Below, in pieces: positions 1 to 8,938 of a stretch of 60,181 nucleotides of DNA. The notes beneath the pieces were generated by a model. It saw only the letters and a program-made list of their open reading frames with translations. It made no database searches and was not told the DNA's origin. Made by a program: the position numbers and the translations under genes. Numbering within the stretch: position 1 is the stretch's first letter; every line of letters begins with the position of its first letter. The DNA lies in NCBI RefSeq assembly GCF_002994655.1, contig NZ_PPDL01000021.1, positions 1 to 60,181 of the forward strand. Reading direction: 5' to 3'. Source of the stretch: Corynebacterium sp. 13CS0277 (GTDB taxonomy: Bacteria > Actinomycetota > Actinomycetes > Mycobacteriales > Mycobacteriaceae).

Positions 1-96
1 CGGGCTGTGGCGTTACGTGTCGACAAGCTCGCGGTGCATTTTGAGTCCACGGTGATCATCGCAGGCATCCGCCAGGCACTGAAGCGACTTTCCTAA
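1..96 (+). CDS. C-terminal end of a DDE transposase (IS5-like), cut by the window edge
   Basis: Frame 1 is open from the first base and stops at TAA 94-96, giving the last 31 residues of a protein. The tail carries the pattern DKLAVHFESTVIIAGIRQAL. This resembles the usual C-terminus of IS5-family transposases, an R-x-DK-x-A stretch followed by an amphipathic helix that ends in IR-x-A-L. The catalytic DDE core lies outside the window, so family and intactness cannot be judged. It ends about 60 nt from the SRAP gene stop, so an insertion sequence borders the conserved core. The family call rests on one short recalled motif. Confidence 0.5.
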   Translation, partial: RAVALRVDKLAVHFESTVIIAGIRQALKRLS

Positions 97-154
97 CACG
101 GCCTAGCAGGCCCCGTCCTTCGCGCAGCGTTCACAACCTCGCGAGGAAGTACAG

Positions 155-943
155 CTAGAGCAGCGTCTGCTGCTCCTCCCCCGCATGCCCCGGGGCGCCT
201 GCGGGCGCGTCTGCCCCGGCGCGCTGGGTGGTATCCAGGGGTGGACCGTTGGGGTCGATGAGGTGGGGGCCTTGGTGGGCGACGGATCCGACCGCGCGGT
301 CCACGGGACTGATGGTGACTGCGGGCACGTGGGCGCGGGGGACGTCGTCCTCCCCGTCGAGCCAAGCGCGGGCGGCAGGCCCCTCGACGAACAGCGGCAT
401 CCGGTGGTGCACGGCCGCCAGTGCCCCTTCCGCGGGGCCGGTGACCATGGTGGTCGACAGTCGTGCGCAGCCGGTGTCGAACAGTGCGGCGGCGAACAGC
501 ATCGTGCCCGCCTGGCGGATGAGGTAAGGCTGTTTGTCGTGCCACTCGTAGTAGGCGTTCATGGGGATCAGTGCCCGCTGTTCGCGCCACGCGCCCCGGA
601 AGGTGGGTTTGGTTGCGGCGGTTTCGACCCGGGCGTTGAACGTGGAATAGGTCGGCACGTCTGTCGCCCAGCGGGGGATCAGCCCCCAGCGGGCGGGCAC
701 CACCACGAGCTCGTCGGGGTGGGCCGCGCCGGCGTCGTCACCCTGGGGCAGGGTGGCGTGGTATTCGCTCGGGGTGTGGGCGCGCAGGGTGCTGTGCCGG
801 GTGATGATGGGGATGGGGGTGGTCGGCGCGATGTTGTAGCGCTCTGGGGGCATGCCGAAGGGGTAGAGCACCCGGCCTGTGATGTCGAGGAGTGCTGTGG
901 CCATGTCGTCTTCTGTCGCGTACAGCACGAAGCGTCCGCACAT
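155..943 (-). CDS. SOS response-associated peptidase (SRAP, YedK/HMCES family)
   Basis: A 262-residue protein starting M-C-G-R-F. Cys2 becomes the catalytic N-terminal residue once Met is removed, and in this family it crosslinks to abasic sites in single-stranded DNA. Other family marks are the N-A-R-x-E-T segment, the F-R-x-x-W block followed by R-A-L-I-P and Y-E-W-H, and the late H-H-R-M-P histidine motif. The reading frame stays open upstream of this Met, but Cys2 fixes the start at 943. The gene diverges from aroA, matching Rv3226c next to aroA in M. tuberculosis. The role is shielding abasic DNA during replication. Length is normal for the family. Confidence 0.95.
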   Translation of the reverse strand: MCGRFVLYATEDDMATALLDITGRVLYPFGMPPERYNIAPTTPIPIITRHSTLRAHTPSEYHATLPQGDDAGAAHPDELVVVPARWGLIPRWATDVPTYSTFNARVETAATKPTFRGAWREQRALIPMNAYYEWHDKQPYLIRQAGTMLFAAALFDTGCARLSTTMVTGPAEGALAAVHHRMPLFVEGPAARAWLDGEDDVPRAHVPAVTISPVDRAVGSVAHQGPHLIDPNGPPLDTTQRAGADAPAGAPGHAGEEQQTLL

Positions 944-1199
944 CGTGGTCTCCCTTGGCTTGGTCCCGGTGGCCCGCGGCGTGGTGCGGGGGCCGTGTCG
1001 TGTGCGCTTGAGCCTACCCAGCCCGCCAGGGGGAAGCGTCCGCAGACGGTGTCGGGGCTGCCAGCGCCGTGTCGTACGGTGCCGGTGGTGCGGCACTGTT
1101 CACGGGGGTGTGGATGGCAGCACCCGCTGGCGGGGAGCCTGTGGACCCTGCCACCCCACGAGGGCTGGCGGTGTGAGGGCTCTCCCTTAGGATGGGTGC

Positions 1200-2507
1200 G
1201 TGAGAAATTTTTGGCCCGCTCCCACAGCCGATGCCCCGATCACTGCCCGCGTGCAGGTTCCGGGCTCGAAATCGATGACGAACCGCGCGCTGATCCTGGC
1301 CGCACTCGCCGAGTCCCCGTCCCGGATTCGTGGTGCGCTGCGGAGCCGCGACTCGGATCTCATGATGCGGGCACTGCGCGCCATGGGCGTGCGGATCGAC
1401 ACCCGCGTCGAGGAGTCCACCGGCGACGAGGTGATTCATGTGACCCCGGCGCCGCTGGTGGGCGGCCACGTCGATTGCGGTTTGGCGGGCACCGTCATGC
1501 GGTTCGTGCCGCCGGTGGCCGCACTGGCCTCCGGGCAGGTGTCCTTCGACGGCGACGAGTACGCCCGTAACCGCCCGATGGGCACCATCCTGACGGCCTT
1601 GAAGGACCTGGGCGTGGCGGTGAGCGGCGATAAGTTGCCGTTCACGGTCATCGGGACCGGTCGGGCCCGCGGCGGGGAGGTCACCATCGACGCCTCGGGT
1701 TCCTCCCAGTTCGTCTCCGGGTTGCTGCTATCGGCCGCCCGTTTCGACGAGGGCATCACGGTGCGCCACGTCGGCGCCACCCTGCCGTCGCTGCCGCACA
1801 TCGACATGACGGTGGCGATGCTCCGCGAGGCGGGTGTCCGCGTCGACGTCGATGTGGAGCACTCCACCTGGTCGGTGCACCCGGGCCCCATCGCGGGCCG
1901 GGAATGGCTCATCGAACCGGACCTGTCGAATGCGACGCCGTTCCTCGCGGCGGCGATGGTCACCGGGGGCACGGTGACGATGCCCTGGCCCCAGACCACC
2001 ACCCAGCCGGGGGACGAGTTCCGCCGCATCGCTACCGCGATGGGCGCCACCTGCACTCTCCGCGACACGGGCGATCATGCCGCGGAGCTCACGGTCACTG
2101 GCCCCGGTGCCGCGCACCTGTCCCCCATCTCCTGGGACATGGGCGACATTGGCGAACTCACGCCGACCGTGGCGGCCCTGTGCGCCCTGGCGGGCGGGGA
2201 ATCCCAGCTCACCGGTATTGCGCACCTGCGCGGACACGAAACCGACCGCCTCAAAGCCCTGGCGACGGAGATCACCCGCGTCGGCGGCACTGCCACGGAC
2301 GAGGCCGACGGGCTGCGCATCACCGGCACGCCCACCCTCACGGGCGCGCAGTGGCTGTCCTACGACGACCACCGCATGGCCACCGCCGGCGCCATCCTCG
2401 GGTTGGTGACCCCCGGCATGGAGATCGACAACATCGCCACCACCGCGAAAACCCTGCCCGGGTTCGAGCACATGTGGCAGCGCATGCTCGACGGCGAGGA
2501 GCAGTAG
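1200..2507 (+). CDS. aroA: 3-phosphoshikimate 1-carboxyvinyltransferase (EPSP synthase)
   Basis: A 435-residue cytosolic enzyme that joins PEP to shikimate-3-phosphate in the chorismate pathway. The N-terminal P-G-S-K-S-x-T-N-R motif binds substrate phosphate, and [11 protein letters not shown] corresponds to the PEP-binding L-x-G-N-A-G-T-x-x-R region. The C-terminal D-D-H-R-M-A motif is also present. The start is GTG at 1200. A hexamer TAGGAT at 1188-1193 leaves 6 nt before GTG and there is no Shine-Dalgarno, so the mRNA may be leaderless. rsgA follows after 4 nt, so the two are probably one transcript. Confidence 0.97.
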   Translation: MRNFWPAPTADAPITARVQVPGSKSMTNRALILAALAESPSRIRGALRSRDSDLMMRALRAMGVRIDTRVEESTGDEVIHVTPAPLVGGHVDCGLAGTVMRFVPPVAALASGQVSFDGDEYARNRPMGTILTALKDLGVAVSGDKLPFTVIGTGRARGGEVTIDASGSSQFVSGLLLSAARFDEGITVRHVGATLPSLPHIDMTVAMLREAGVRVDVDVEHSTWSVHPGPIAGREWLIEPDLSNATPFLAAAMVTGGTVTMPWPQTTTQPGDEFRRIATAMGATCTLRDTGDHAAELTVTGPGAAHLSPISWDMGDIGELTPTVAALCALAGGESQLTGIAHLRGHETDRLKALATEITRVGGTATDEADGLRITGTPTLTGAQWLSYDDHRMATAGAILGLVTPGMEIDNIATTAKTLPGFEHMWQRMLDGEEQ

Positions 2508-2511
2508 CCCC

Positions 2512-3537
2512 ATGGCCCGCGCCCGCAGCTCCTCCCGCTACGTCGACGAAAGCGACATCCGCGTCCGCCCCGGGAAAGGCTCCCGCCCCCGCACGAAAGA
2601 CCGCCCCACCCACAACGACGCCCAATTCGGCATGGTGGTGTCCAAGGACCGCGGCCGCTGGGGCGTGGTCCTCGACGCCGACGCCGCCGAGATCCTCAAC
2701 GACGGCAACCACCAGGTCAGCCCCATTGTGTGCATGCGCGCCCGCGAACTGGGCCGCACCCCCATCGTCGTCGGCGACCGGGTCGGCATCGTCGGCGATA
2801 CCTCGGGCGCGCCGGGCACACTCGCCCGCATCGTGAAACTCGCCGACCGCACCAGCGTGCTGCGGCGCACGGCGGACGACACGGACGCCTACGAGCGCGT
2901 CGTCGTCGGCAACGCCGACCAGCTGCTCATCGTGTGCGCGGTGGCGGACCCGCCGCCCCGCACCGGGTTCGTGGAGCGCGCGCTCATCGCCGCCTTCGTG
3001 GGGGGCTGCACCCCGATTGTGTGCTTGACGAAGTCGGACCTGGCGGACCCGAGTGCTTTCGCCGCCGAGTTCGCCGACCTGGATGTTCCTGTCGTGGTGT
3101 GTGGCACCGAGGACCCCATCACCCCGGTGGAGGACGTCACCCGCGGCAAAGTGACCGCCCTGATTGGGCACTCGGGTGTGGGCAAGTCGACGCTCGTCAA
3201 CCGCCTGGTGCCGGACGCGGACCGGGCGACGAGTGCGGTCAGCGGTGTCGGCAAGGGCCGGCACACCTCCACCCAGTCGGTGGCGTTGCCGCTGCCGCAG
3301 GGCGGCTGGATCATCGACACCCCAGGTATTCGTTCCTTCGGGTTGGCGCACGTCGATGCCGACACCATCGTCGACGTGTTTGATGATCTGCGGGCCGCCG
3401 CCGAGGACTGCCCGCGTGGGTGTTCCCACGACGAGCCGGGCTGTGCCCTCGCCGAGTTGGAGGGCACCTCGGGGCGGCGGTTCCAGGCGGTGCTGCGGCT
3501 CATTCGGGCGCTGCGGCAGAACGTGGACTGGGAGTAG
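2512..3537 (+). CDS. rsgA: Ribosome small subunit-dependent GTPase A
   Basis: A 341-residue circularly permuted GTPase that helps mature the 30S subunit. An N-terminal OB-like region comes first. The G motifs follow in permuted order: G4 as T-K-S-D, then the P-loop G-H-S-G-V-G-K-S-T, then D-T-P-G. The C-terminal zinc knuckle C-P-x-G-C-x-H-x-E-P-x-C is complete. It begins 4 nt after the aroA stop, the same pairing as Rv3227-Rv3228. Nothing in the motifs suggests loss of activity. Confidence 0.96.
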   Translation: MARARSSSRYVDESDIRVRPGKGSRPRTKDRPTHNDAQFGMVVSKDRGRWGVVLDADAAEILNDGNHQVSPIVCMRARELGRTPIVVGDRVGIVGDTSGAPGTLARIVKLADRTSVLRRTADDTDAYERVVVGNADQLLIVCAVADPPPRTGFVERALIAAFVGGCTPIVCLTKSDLADPSAFAAEFADLDVPVVVCGTEDPITPVEDVTRGKVTALIGHSGVGKSTLVNRLVPDADRATSAVSGVGKGRHTSTQSVALPLPQGGWIIDTPGIRSFGLAHVDADTIVDVFDDLRAAAEDCPRGCSHDEPGCALAELEGTSGRRFQAVLRLIRALRQNVDWE

Positions 3538-3578
3538 CCGCCTGCGGGCGGGGACGTTGTCGACACTGGAGGTTGGAC

Positions 3579-5060
3579 GTGGGTTGGTGGATTGGCAGCG
3601 GGCATTCCCGCGCGAAGGACGCCACGGGACGCGCACTGGAGGAACGCACCCGCGCCGAGGGGCACCTCGACCGGGAGCCGCACCCCCGCCTCGCCCGCGA
3701 TCCTGTCACCCCTGGGGTCGTTGGCCCCAGCGGCCCGACCCCGCCGCCCGCGCCACCCGCACCGGAGGCCCCGGGCGGGCGGGCCTGGATCACGGAAACC
3801 CCGCTCAACCGGCTGGCCCTGTTCGCGATCATCGCAGGTGTGGTCACCGGGGTGTTGGTGGCGGCGATTAACTGGGCGGTCATCGGCACCGAGAGGCTCG
3901 TGTACGGCACCGACCACATCGCTACCCTCGGCCCCGGGGAGACCGTGGCGCCGGCGCGCCTGGCGTGGACGCTCGTCGGGGTGGGGGTGGTCACCGCGGT
4001 GGCGTGGTTCCTCCTCGGCCGCTTCGGCCGCCCCACCGTCAGCGTTCCCGGCGCAATGAAGGGGGAACACATGCCCGTGCCGGAAACCCTGGCCAGCGCG
4101 TTCCTCCAGGTCATGAGTGTGGCTGCGGGCGCGCCCGTCGGCCGGGAGAACGCACCCCGGCTCCTCGGCGGTTTGGCGGCGGCCGGCATGACGCGCTCCC
4201 TGCACATTGATGCCGCCTCCCGGCGGATCCTGGTGGCCTCCGCGGCGGGGGCGGGGCTGGCTGCGTCGTTCCATCTGCCGCTCGCGGGCGCGCTGTTCAC
4301 CCTGGAGTTGCTGCTGCTGGAGTTCACCACCCGCACGGTGGTGGCGGCGATGGTGTGCTCCGCGACGGCGGTGGCCACGACGAGCCTGTTCGTGCACCAC
4401 CACCCCATCTACCGGGCGGTCACCCTCTCGGAGCGCCCCGAGGTGCTCCTTGTCGCCATCATTGTGGGTGCCCTCGCCGGCTCGGCGGGCCACTTCTTTG
4501 GCCGGGCAGCCCGCAAGGTGGCGGCCCGCCGGGCCCGCGGCACCCAGGTGCTGTGGCAGATGCCGCTGGCGTTCCTCGTCGTCGCCGCCCTCGCGCTCGT
4601 GATCCCCGGAGTGTCGGGCAATGGGCGCTACGCGGCGCAGCTGCTGCTGTTTGACGAGATGACGGTGTCGATGATGCTTGTGCTGGGGGTGGCGCGCGCC
4701 GCGGTGACGTTGTTGTGCTTCCGCACCGGCGCCGTGGGCGGTACCCTCACCCCGGCGTTCGCGCTGGGGGCACTCATTGGGGCGGCGGTCGGCACGGTGC
4801 TGCACCCGTTGTTCCCCACGCTGCCGCTGGGCGCGTTCGCGCTCATGGGGGCGGCGGCGTTTTTGTCGACGACGATGGCGGCACCCATGTTTGGCATGCT
4901 CGCGGCCGTGGAGTTCACCGACATGCCCGCCCAGGGCTACCTGGCGATGTTCGTCACCGTCATCGCCGCAGCGCTGGCCACCCGGGCGTGGGCGGTGCTC
5001 ATCGACAAGGAATCGAAGGCCACGATCTGGGCGCCCACCCAGTGGACGCAGGCCACCTAG
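3579..5060 (+). CDS. ClC-family chloride channel or H+/Cl- exchanger
   Basis: A 493-residue multi-pass membrane protein. The start is GTG 3579, chosen because GGAGG lies at 3568-3572 with 6-nt spacing; more upstream in-frame sequence exists but overlaps rsgA. The first roughly 70 residues are hydrophilic and proline-rich, followed by about ten hydrophobic segments. ClC landmarks are recognisable but variant. The selectivity loop reads S-V-P-G-A-M-K-G instead of G-S-G-I-P. The gating-glutamate motif reads G-R-E-N-A-P instead of G-(K/R)-E-G-P, with the Glu kept. The later motif is G-G-T-L-T-P. It could set chloride or pH balance. Ion specificity and channel versus exchanger mode cannot be told. 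It is convergent with the desaturase. Confidence 0.85.
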   Translation: MGWWIGSGHSRAKDATGRALEERTRAEGHLDREPHPRLARDPVTPGVVGPSGPTPPPAPPAPEAPGGRAWITETPLNRLALFAIIAGVVTGVLVAAINWAVIGTERLVYGTDHIATLGPGETVAPARLAWTLVGVGVVTAVAWFLLGRFGRPTVSVPGAMKGEHMPVPETLASAFLQVMSVAAGAPVGRENAPRLLGGLAAAGMTRSLHIDAASRRILVASAAGAGLAASFHLPLAGALFTLELLLLEFTTRTVVAAMVCSATAVATTSLFVHHHPIYRAVTLSERPEVLLVAIIVGALAGSAGHFFGRAARKVAARRARGTQVLWQMPLAFLVVAALALVIPGVSGNGRYAAQLLLFDEMTVSMMLVLGVARAAVTLLCFRTGAVGGTLTPAFALGALIGAAVGTVLHPLFPTLPLGAFALMGAAAFLSTTMAAPMFGMLAAVEFTDMPAQGYLAMFVTVIAAALATRAWAVLIDKESKATIWAPTQWTQAT

Positions 5061-5208
5061 CGCCCACGGCCCACGCCACTCCGCCCGGGGGCCACGGCTG
5101 CCTGACGCTGATGGCTCCCCGGTGCAGGCGGCTATCTGAGGGACGGGTCCGGGTGTGCCCCTGCGGGACTGGGACGCGCCTCTGCGGGACCGGATGGGAG
5201 AAGGCAGT

Positions 5209-6486
5209 TTAGACCCGGCGGAACGCCGCGCCCAGCAGGTGCCGCACGCCGGCCACCACCCCGGGGCGCAGCTCTTTGAGCATCCGCAGTGCCGGCACCA
5301 GGCCCGCCCGGTGCCCCGCCTCGTCCGCACCGACATGCAGGTGGGTTTCGACCTCCGGGGTGAGCGCCCGATTAGAGCGCACCTCCGGGGCGTTGTCACG
5401 GCTGGCCGCCAAGAACTTGTTCGGCAGCGTCAGCTTCAGCAGGGTGCGCTGCACCTTGAGCAGCTGCTTCGGGAAGCTGTCGACGTTGTACGGCAGGTCG
5501 TACTCCTTGGCGATGGCGCGCACCTCCCGGCTGACTTCCGCCAGCCGGTTCGAGGGCATGTCGGGGAAGAGGTGGTGCTCAATCTGGTAGTTGAGGTTGC
5601 CGGAGAGGATCGTGAGGATCGTGCCGCCGTGGAAGTTCGCCGACCCGAGCATCTGCCGCAGGTACCACTCGCCGCGGGTCTCCGTCGCGAACTGCTCCTT
5701 GGTGAACGTTTCCGTCTCGTCGGGGAAGTGCCCGCAGAAGATCACCGCATAGGACCAGTAGTTGCGGATGAGGTTGGCGATCATGGTGGCTTTCATGGTG
5801 TGGCCGAAGTTCGGGCCACTCAGCGCGGGGAACAGGATGTAGTCCTTGGTGACCTGCCGCTTCGACTTGGCGACTGCCTCCCAGAAACGCGGTGCGGTCG
5901 TCGCCCAGTCCTGCTTGCCGCTAAAGAAGCGCCCAAGTTCCACGTCGTAGAACGCCACCGCCCACTGGAACAGGCTCGCCAGCACGAAGTTCGTCACCGG
6001 CTGGAAGGCGAAGAACGGCGACCAGCGGCGGTCGCGGGTCACTCGCAGCACGCCGTAGCCGACGTCGTTGTCCATGCCGAGGATGTTGGTGAACTTGTGG
6101 TGGACGTAGTTGTGGGAGTGCATCCACTGGGAGCTCGGGCAGGTCATGTCCCACTCCCAGGTGGTGGAGTGGATCTCGGGGTCGTTCATCCAGTCCCACT
6201 GGCCGTGGATGACGTTGTGGCCGATCTCCATGTTCTCCAGCACCTTCGACAGGCCCAGCAGGCCCGCCCCCGCCCAGAACAGAGGCTTCTTGTGGCTGAA
6301 CAGCAGGGCGGCCCGGCCGGCGATTTCGCAGCCGCGCTGGAAGCGGATGAGGTTGTGGATGTAGGCGACGTCGCGCTCGCCGAGGGAGTTTTTCACCCGC
6401 TCCTGGATGGCGTCGAAGCGGCGGCCGATCTCTTCGATGTCGGCGTCAGTCAGGTGGCTGTAGGCCTTGATGTTGTCGATGGCCAT
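5209..6486 (-). CDS. desA3: Acyl-lipid/acyl-CoA fatty acid desaturase, DesA3 type
   Basis: A 425-residue membrane-bound di-iron desaturase. All three histidine boxes are visible: H-N-V-I-H near residue 90, H-S-H-N-Y-V-H-H near 122, and Q-I-E-H-H-L-F-P near 310. They lie between hydrophobic helices. In M. tuberculosis the homologue Rv3229c inserts the delta-9 double bond into stearoyl-CoA with electrons from Rv3230c. The same pairing is present here, with the reductase gene 136 nt upstream on the same strand. The ATG at 6486 follows AGGAG in a pyrimidine-rich leader. Substrate chain length and exact product are inferred from the family. Confidence 0.93.
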   Translation of the reverse strand: MAIDNIKAYSHLTDADIEEIGRRFDAIQERVKNSLGERDVAYIHNLIRFQRGCEIAGRAALLFSHKKPLFWAGAGLLGLSKVLENMEIGHNVIHGQWDWMNDPEIHSTTWEWDMTCPSSQWMHSHNYVHHKFTNILGMDNDVGYGVLRVTRDRRWSPFFAFQPVTNFVLASLFQWAVAFYDVELGRFFSGKQDWATTAPRFWEAVAKSKRQVTKDYILFPALSGPNFGHTMKATMIANLIRNYWSYAVIFCGHFPDETETFTKEQFATETRGEWYLRQMLGSANFHGGTILTILSGNLNYQIEHHLFPDMPSNRLAEVSREVRAIAKEYDLPYNVDSFPKQLLKVQRTLLKLTLPNKFLAASRDNAPEVRSNRALTPEVETHLHVGADEAGHRAGLVPALRMLKELRPGVVAGVRHLLGAAFRRV

Positions 6487-6510
6487 GGGGTTCTCCTAGG
6501 GACGTGGGGG

Positions 6511-6553
6511 TGGTGAACAGAAATGGGAAAGTAAAGAACGCGGGAAGGGGAAG
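6511..6553 (-). promoter_or_regulatory. Pyrimidine-rich leader tract upstream of desA3
   Basis: In the desA3 sense, 36 of these 43 bases are pyrimidines. The tract lies between the reductase stop and the desA3 start, about 25 nt before ATG. It is one of seven such tracts in the window. The role is unknown. Confidence 0.4.
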
Positions 6554-6621
6554 CTCCCACACGGTGGCGGGGCCTGCACGGCCAGTGCGCGGACTACGCC
6601 GCCCCTGGGGTGGCGTGCGCG

Positions 6622-7683
6622 CTACACGTCGAGGGTGACGTCCCCGTTGGCGACGCACACGCAGGTGCGGACCCGCTCGCCGGGGCCTTTGACGTCACTG
6701 GTGCGCAGGTCGGTGACGTGCCCGTGCTGGACTTGCTGGACGCAGGTTTGGCAGATGCCCATGCGGCAGCCGAAGGGCAGCTGGATGCCGGCCTGCTCCC
6801 CCGCCTCCAGGAGGGTGGTGGCCCCGTCGACCTGGATGCTGCCGCGGGTGCCGAAGGTGACGAGCCCGCCCTGCGCGTCGCTCGCGCGGTCGAGGGTGAA
6901 GCGCTCCGTGTGGAGGCGTGCCCCTGTGCGCTCCGCCCAGGTTTCCAGCGCCTGCAACATGGCCTCCGGCCCGCAGGCGAAGACCTCCCGCTGAGCCGCA
7001 TCGGGCACGAGGGTGCTGAGATTGTCAGGGGTGATCCGCCCCTGGGTGCCGGTGAGGTGCACGTGGACGCGCACCCCGCGGGCTTCAGCCCGCCGCAGGT
7101 CCTCGGCGAAGAGCAGGTCGGCTTCGCTGCGGACCGAGTGCACAAGCACGCAGTCGGTGGGGAAGGTGTGTGCCCCGGGGGCGAGGCGGTCCTCCATGCT
7201 GCGGAGCATGCTCACCACCGGGGTGATCCCGGTGCCGGCGGTGAGGAACAGCAGCGCCTCCGGCAGCGGCTCCGGGAGGTGGAAGTCGCCGGCCGGTGCC
7301 GCGAGCCGCACCGTCATGCCGGGGTGTGCGCCGCTCACCAAGTGGGTGGAGAGTTTGCCTTTCTCGACGGCGCGGACGGTGATTTCCAGGTGCCCGCTGG
7401 CGGGCTGTGGGGCGCAGGTCAACGAATAGCTGCGCCAGGTGTAGCGGCCGTCAATGGGCACCCCGATGCCGATGTATTGGCCGGGATGGAAGTCGACCGG
7501 CACGCCCCAGCCGGGTTTGATCCCGAGGGTGACTGTGTCGGGGGTGGCGCGGGTGACGTGCACGATGCGACCGCGGAGTTCCCGGGCGGACCACAGGGGG
7601 TTGACCAGCTGGGTGTAGTCGTCGGGCAACAGGGGGGTGGTGAAGCGGCGCAGGATGCGCCTTAAGCGTGAGTGTTCTGCCAC
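6622..7683 (-). CDS. Flavin and [2Fe-2S] oxidoreductase, electron donor of the desaturase
   Basis: A 353-residue three-domain reductase. An FAD-binding barrel carries R-S-Y-S-L. The NAD(P) domain follows with L-T-A-G-T-G-I-T-P. A C-terminal plant-type ferredoxin domain has the cluster cysteines in F-G-C-R-M-G-I-C-Q-T-C plus a late C-V-C. It matches Rv3230c, which passes electrons from NADPH to DesA3. The start is GTG 7683 with AAAGGA 6 nt upstream. A promoter with a palindrome over its -10/+1 region lies about 70 nt upstream, so the reductase-desaturase pair is probably regulated as one unit. Confidence 0.93.
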   Translation of the reverse strand: MAEHSRLRRILRRFTTPLLPDDYTQLVNPLWSARELRGRIVHVTRATPDTVTLGIKPGWGVPVDFHPGQYIGIGVPIDGRYTWRSYSLTCAPQPASGHLEITVRAVEKGKLSTHLVSGAHPGMTVRLAAPAGDFHLPEPLPEALLFLTAGTGITPVVSMLRSMEDRLAPGAHTFPTDCVLVHSVRSEADLLFAEDLRRAEARGVRVHVHLTGTQGRITPDNLSTLVPDAAQREVFACGPEAMLQALETWAERTGARLHTERFTLDRASDAQGGLVTFGTRGSIQVDGATTLLEAGEQAGIQLPFGCRMGICQTCVQQVQHGHVTDLRTSDVKGPGERVRTCVCVANGDVTLDV

Positions 7684-7749
7684 GGCAGTCCTTTGTGCGT
7701 TGGGTTATCGCCGGGGGCCTGGACGAAGGACTCGGCCCACCACACGAAG

Positions 7750-7790
7750 CTACGGACCCGTAGCCTACTAGCCCGTAAGTTCACTGTCTA
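7750..7790 (-). promoter_or_regulatory. Promoter with overlapping palindromic operator for the reductase-desA3 genes
   Basis: On the minus strand TAGACA (7785-7790) and TAGGCT (7762-7767) are separated by exactly 17 bp, a plausible -35/-10 pair. The perfect palindrome CTACGG-AC-CCGTAG (7750-7763) overlaps the -10 end and the expected start point. A related CCCGTA half lies at 7772-7777. This geometry suits a repressor of the TetR type, many of which sense acyl-CoA. The regulator's identity is inference. Confidence 0.5.
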
Positions 7791-7891
7791 GTGTTGCCCA
7801 CAAAGCAGTTCTGCTGCCCTCCCCCACCGCTACCCCCGCAACCACAGGCACGCTGCACCCACCTGCCGCCGCCCCGCCCCAGACAGCACAG

Positions 7892-7949
7892 AACCCCGGT
7901 GCCGCAGCGTCTCACGCTCATGGACGTGAGATGCCGGGGCACCGGGGTT
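7892..7949 (-). terminator. Long hairpin downstream of the HAD-DUF6912 genes
   Basis: Twelve-base arms AACCCCGGTGCC and GGCACCGGGGTT (7892-7903 and 7938-7949) enclose an inner TCTCACG/CGTGAGA stem. There is no strong T-run. It lies 40 nt past the DUF6912 stop and before the reductase promoter, so it probably separates the two transcripts. Confidence 0.6.
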
Positions 7950-7988
7950 AGGGCGGCAGCCGCACTGCCGCGTCACACACCCGCTGAT

Positions 7989-8492
7989 TTAAGGGTTCGT
8001 CAGGAAACGCTCGAGGTGGGAGGGCTCCCGATAGGCCATGAAGTTATCCTGCGCGTCCGCCACCGTGTTGGCGGCGTCCTCCTCCCCCAGGTCGGATTCC
8101 ACGATCGCGGCGACGGCCGCGGCGGTGGCCTCCTCGTTCGCGGCGGGATCAATGTGGATGGAGGCGATGTGCTTCATCGGCACCCGGTCGACCGCCACGG
8201 ACACCACACTGTCACCCAGCTCCTCGTCGATGGTGCAGGCCGCATCGTCAATGTCGACGCTGACGACAACCCGCCGGTGCGGCTGGTTCTCCACGCCTGC
8301 GTGCAGCAGCCGCAGGGAGGCCTCAGCGGCGTCGAGGAAGGCGTAGTACTCCACGTCCTCAAGCTCCAGGCCCTCGAACGCCTCGATGAGCGCCGGGGTC
8401 GCAGTGAACCCGTAGCCGCCCACCACCGGGTGGGAGCCTTCGGCGTGCAGCTGCGCCAGGTGATCAAAGGTGGACGGCAGATAGACACGCAT
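7989..8492 (-). CDS. DUF6912 family protein (Rv3231c-like)
   Basis: A 167-residue soluble protein beginning M-R-V-Y-L-P-S-T. I recognise it as the DUF6912 family conserved across Actinobacteria next to desA3. No catalytic motif is known to me, and no signal or membrane segment is visible. It is rich in Ala, Glu and Asp. The start lies 5 nt after the HAD gene stop, so the two genes are co-transcribed. The function is unknown; the pairing suggests a shared step with the HAD protein. Confidence 0.75.
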   Translation of the reverse strand: MRVYLPSTFDHLAQLHAEGSHPVVGGYGFTATPALIEAFEGLELEDVEYYAFLDAAEASLRLLHAGVENQPHRRVVVSVDIDDAACTIDEELGDSVVSVAVDRVPMKHIASIHIDPAANEEATAAAVAAIVESDLGEEDAANTVADAQDNFMAYREPSHLERFLTNP

Positions 8493-8497
8493 GGGGC

Positions 8498-8938
8498 CTA
8501 GTACTCCCCGTCCATGCCGAACATGCCGCAGATCTCCACCACGGCACGATCGAAGTGCTGGTAGAACACGCCCACCAGGCCAGAGTCCACTGCACCGCGC
8601 ACGTTGAGAATGTTGTCGTCGACGAAGACGCAGTCGTTCATCGGCAGATCCAGGAAACCGGCGGCGATGTCGAAGGCCTTGGTGTCGGGCTTTTCGGCAC
8701 CAATCTCACCGGACAGGGCCACGGCGTCGACGATGCCGTCGGCCAGCCACTGGCGAATGTCCTCCGCCAGGCGGCCATCGGCCTCCGTGTTGGACAGGAT
8801 GGCCAGCTGCACGCCGTGGGCCTTGAGCTCCGCGAGCAACGCCTTCCAGCGGCGCACATCCTCATCACTGCCGTCGAGCACGCCGCAGTAGTCCACGATC
8901 AGACCGCGCATGACGTGCGCGTCCCTACGAAAATTCAT
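8498..8938 (-). CDS. HAD-superfamily hydrolase
   Basis: A 146-residue small HAD protein. Motif I is V-D-Y-C-G-V-L-D-G, with the nucleophile Asp present but Cys where the second Asp is usual; related families have D-Y-G-G-V-L here. Motif II is L-S-N-T-E. Motif III is K-P-D and motif IV is F-V-D-D-N-I. The start is ATG 8938, preceded by GGAGGAGAAGACA; the frame is open for 59 codons upstream without such support. The substrate is unknown. It heads a two-gene unit with the DUF6912 gene. Confidence 0.88.
   Translation of the reverse strand: MNFRRDAHVMRGLIVDYCGVLDGSDEDVRRWKALLAELKAHGVQLAILSNTEADGRLAEDIRQWLADGIVDAVALSGEIGAEKPDTKAFDIAAGFLDLPMNDCVFVDDNILNVRGAVDSGLVGVFYQHFDRAVVEICGMFGMDGEY

Noticed and set aside
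97..154. IS terminal inverted repeat downstream of the transposase tail
   Set aside because: The other end is outside the window, so no inverted repeat or target duplication could be shown.
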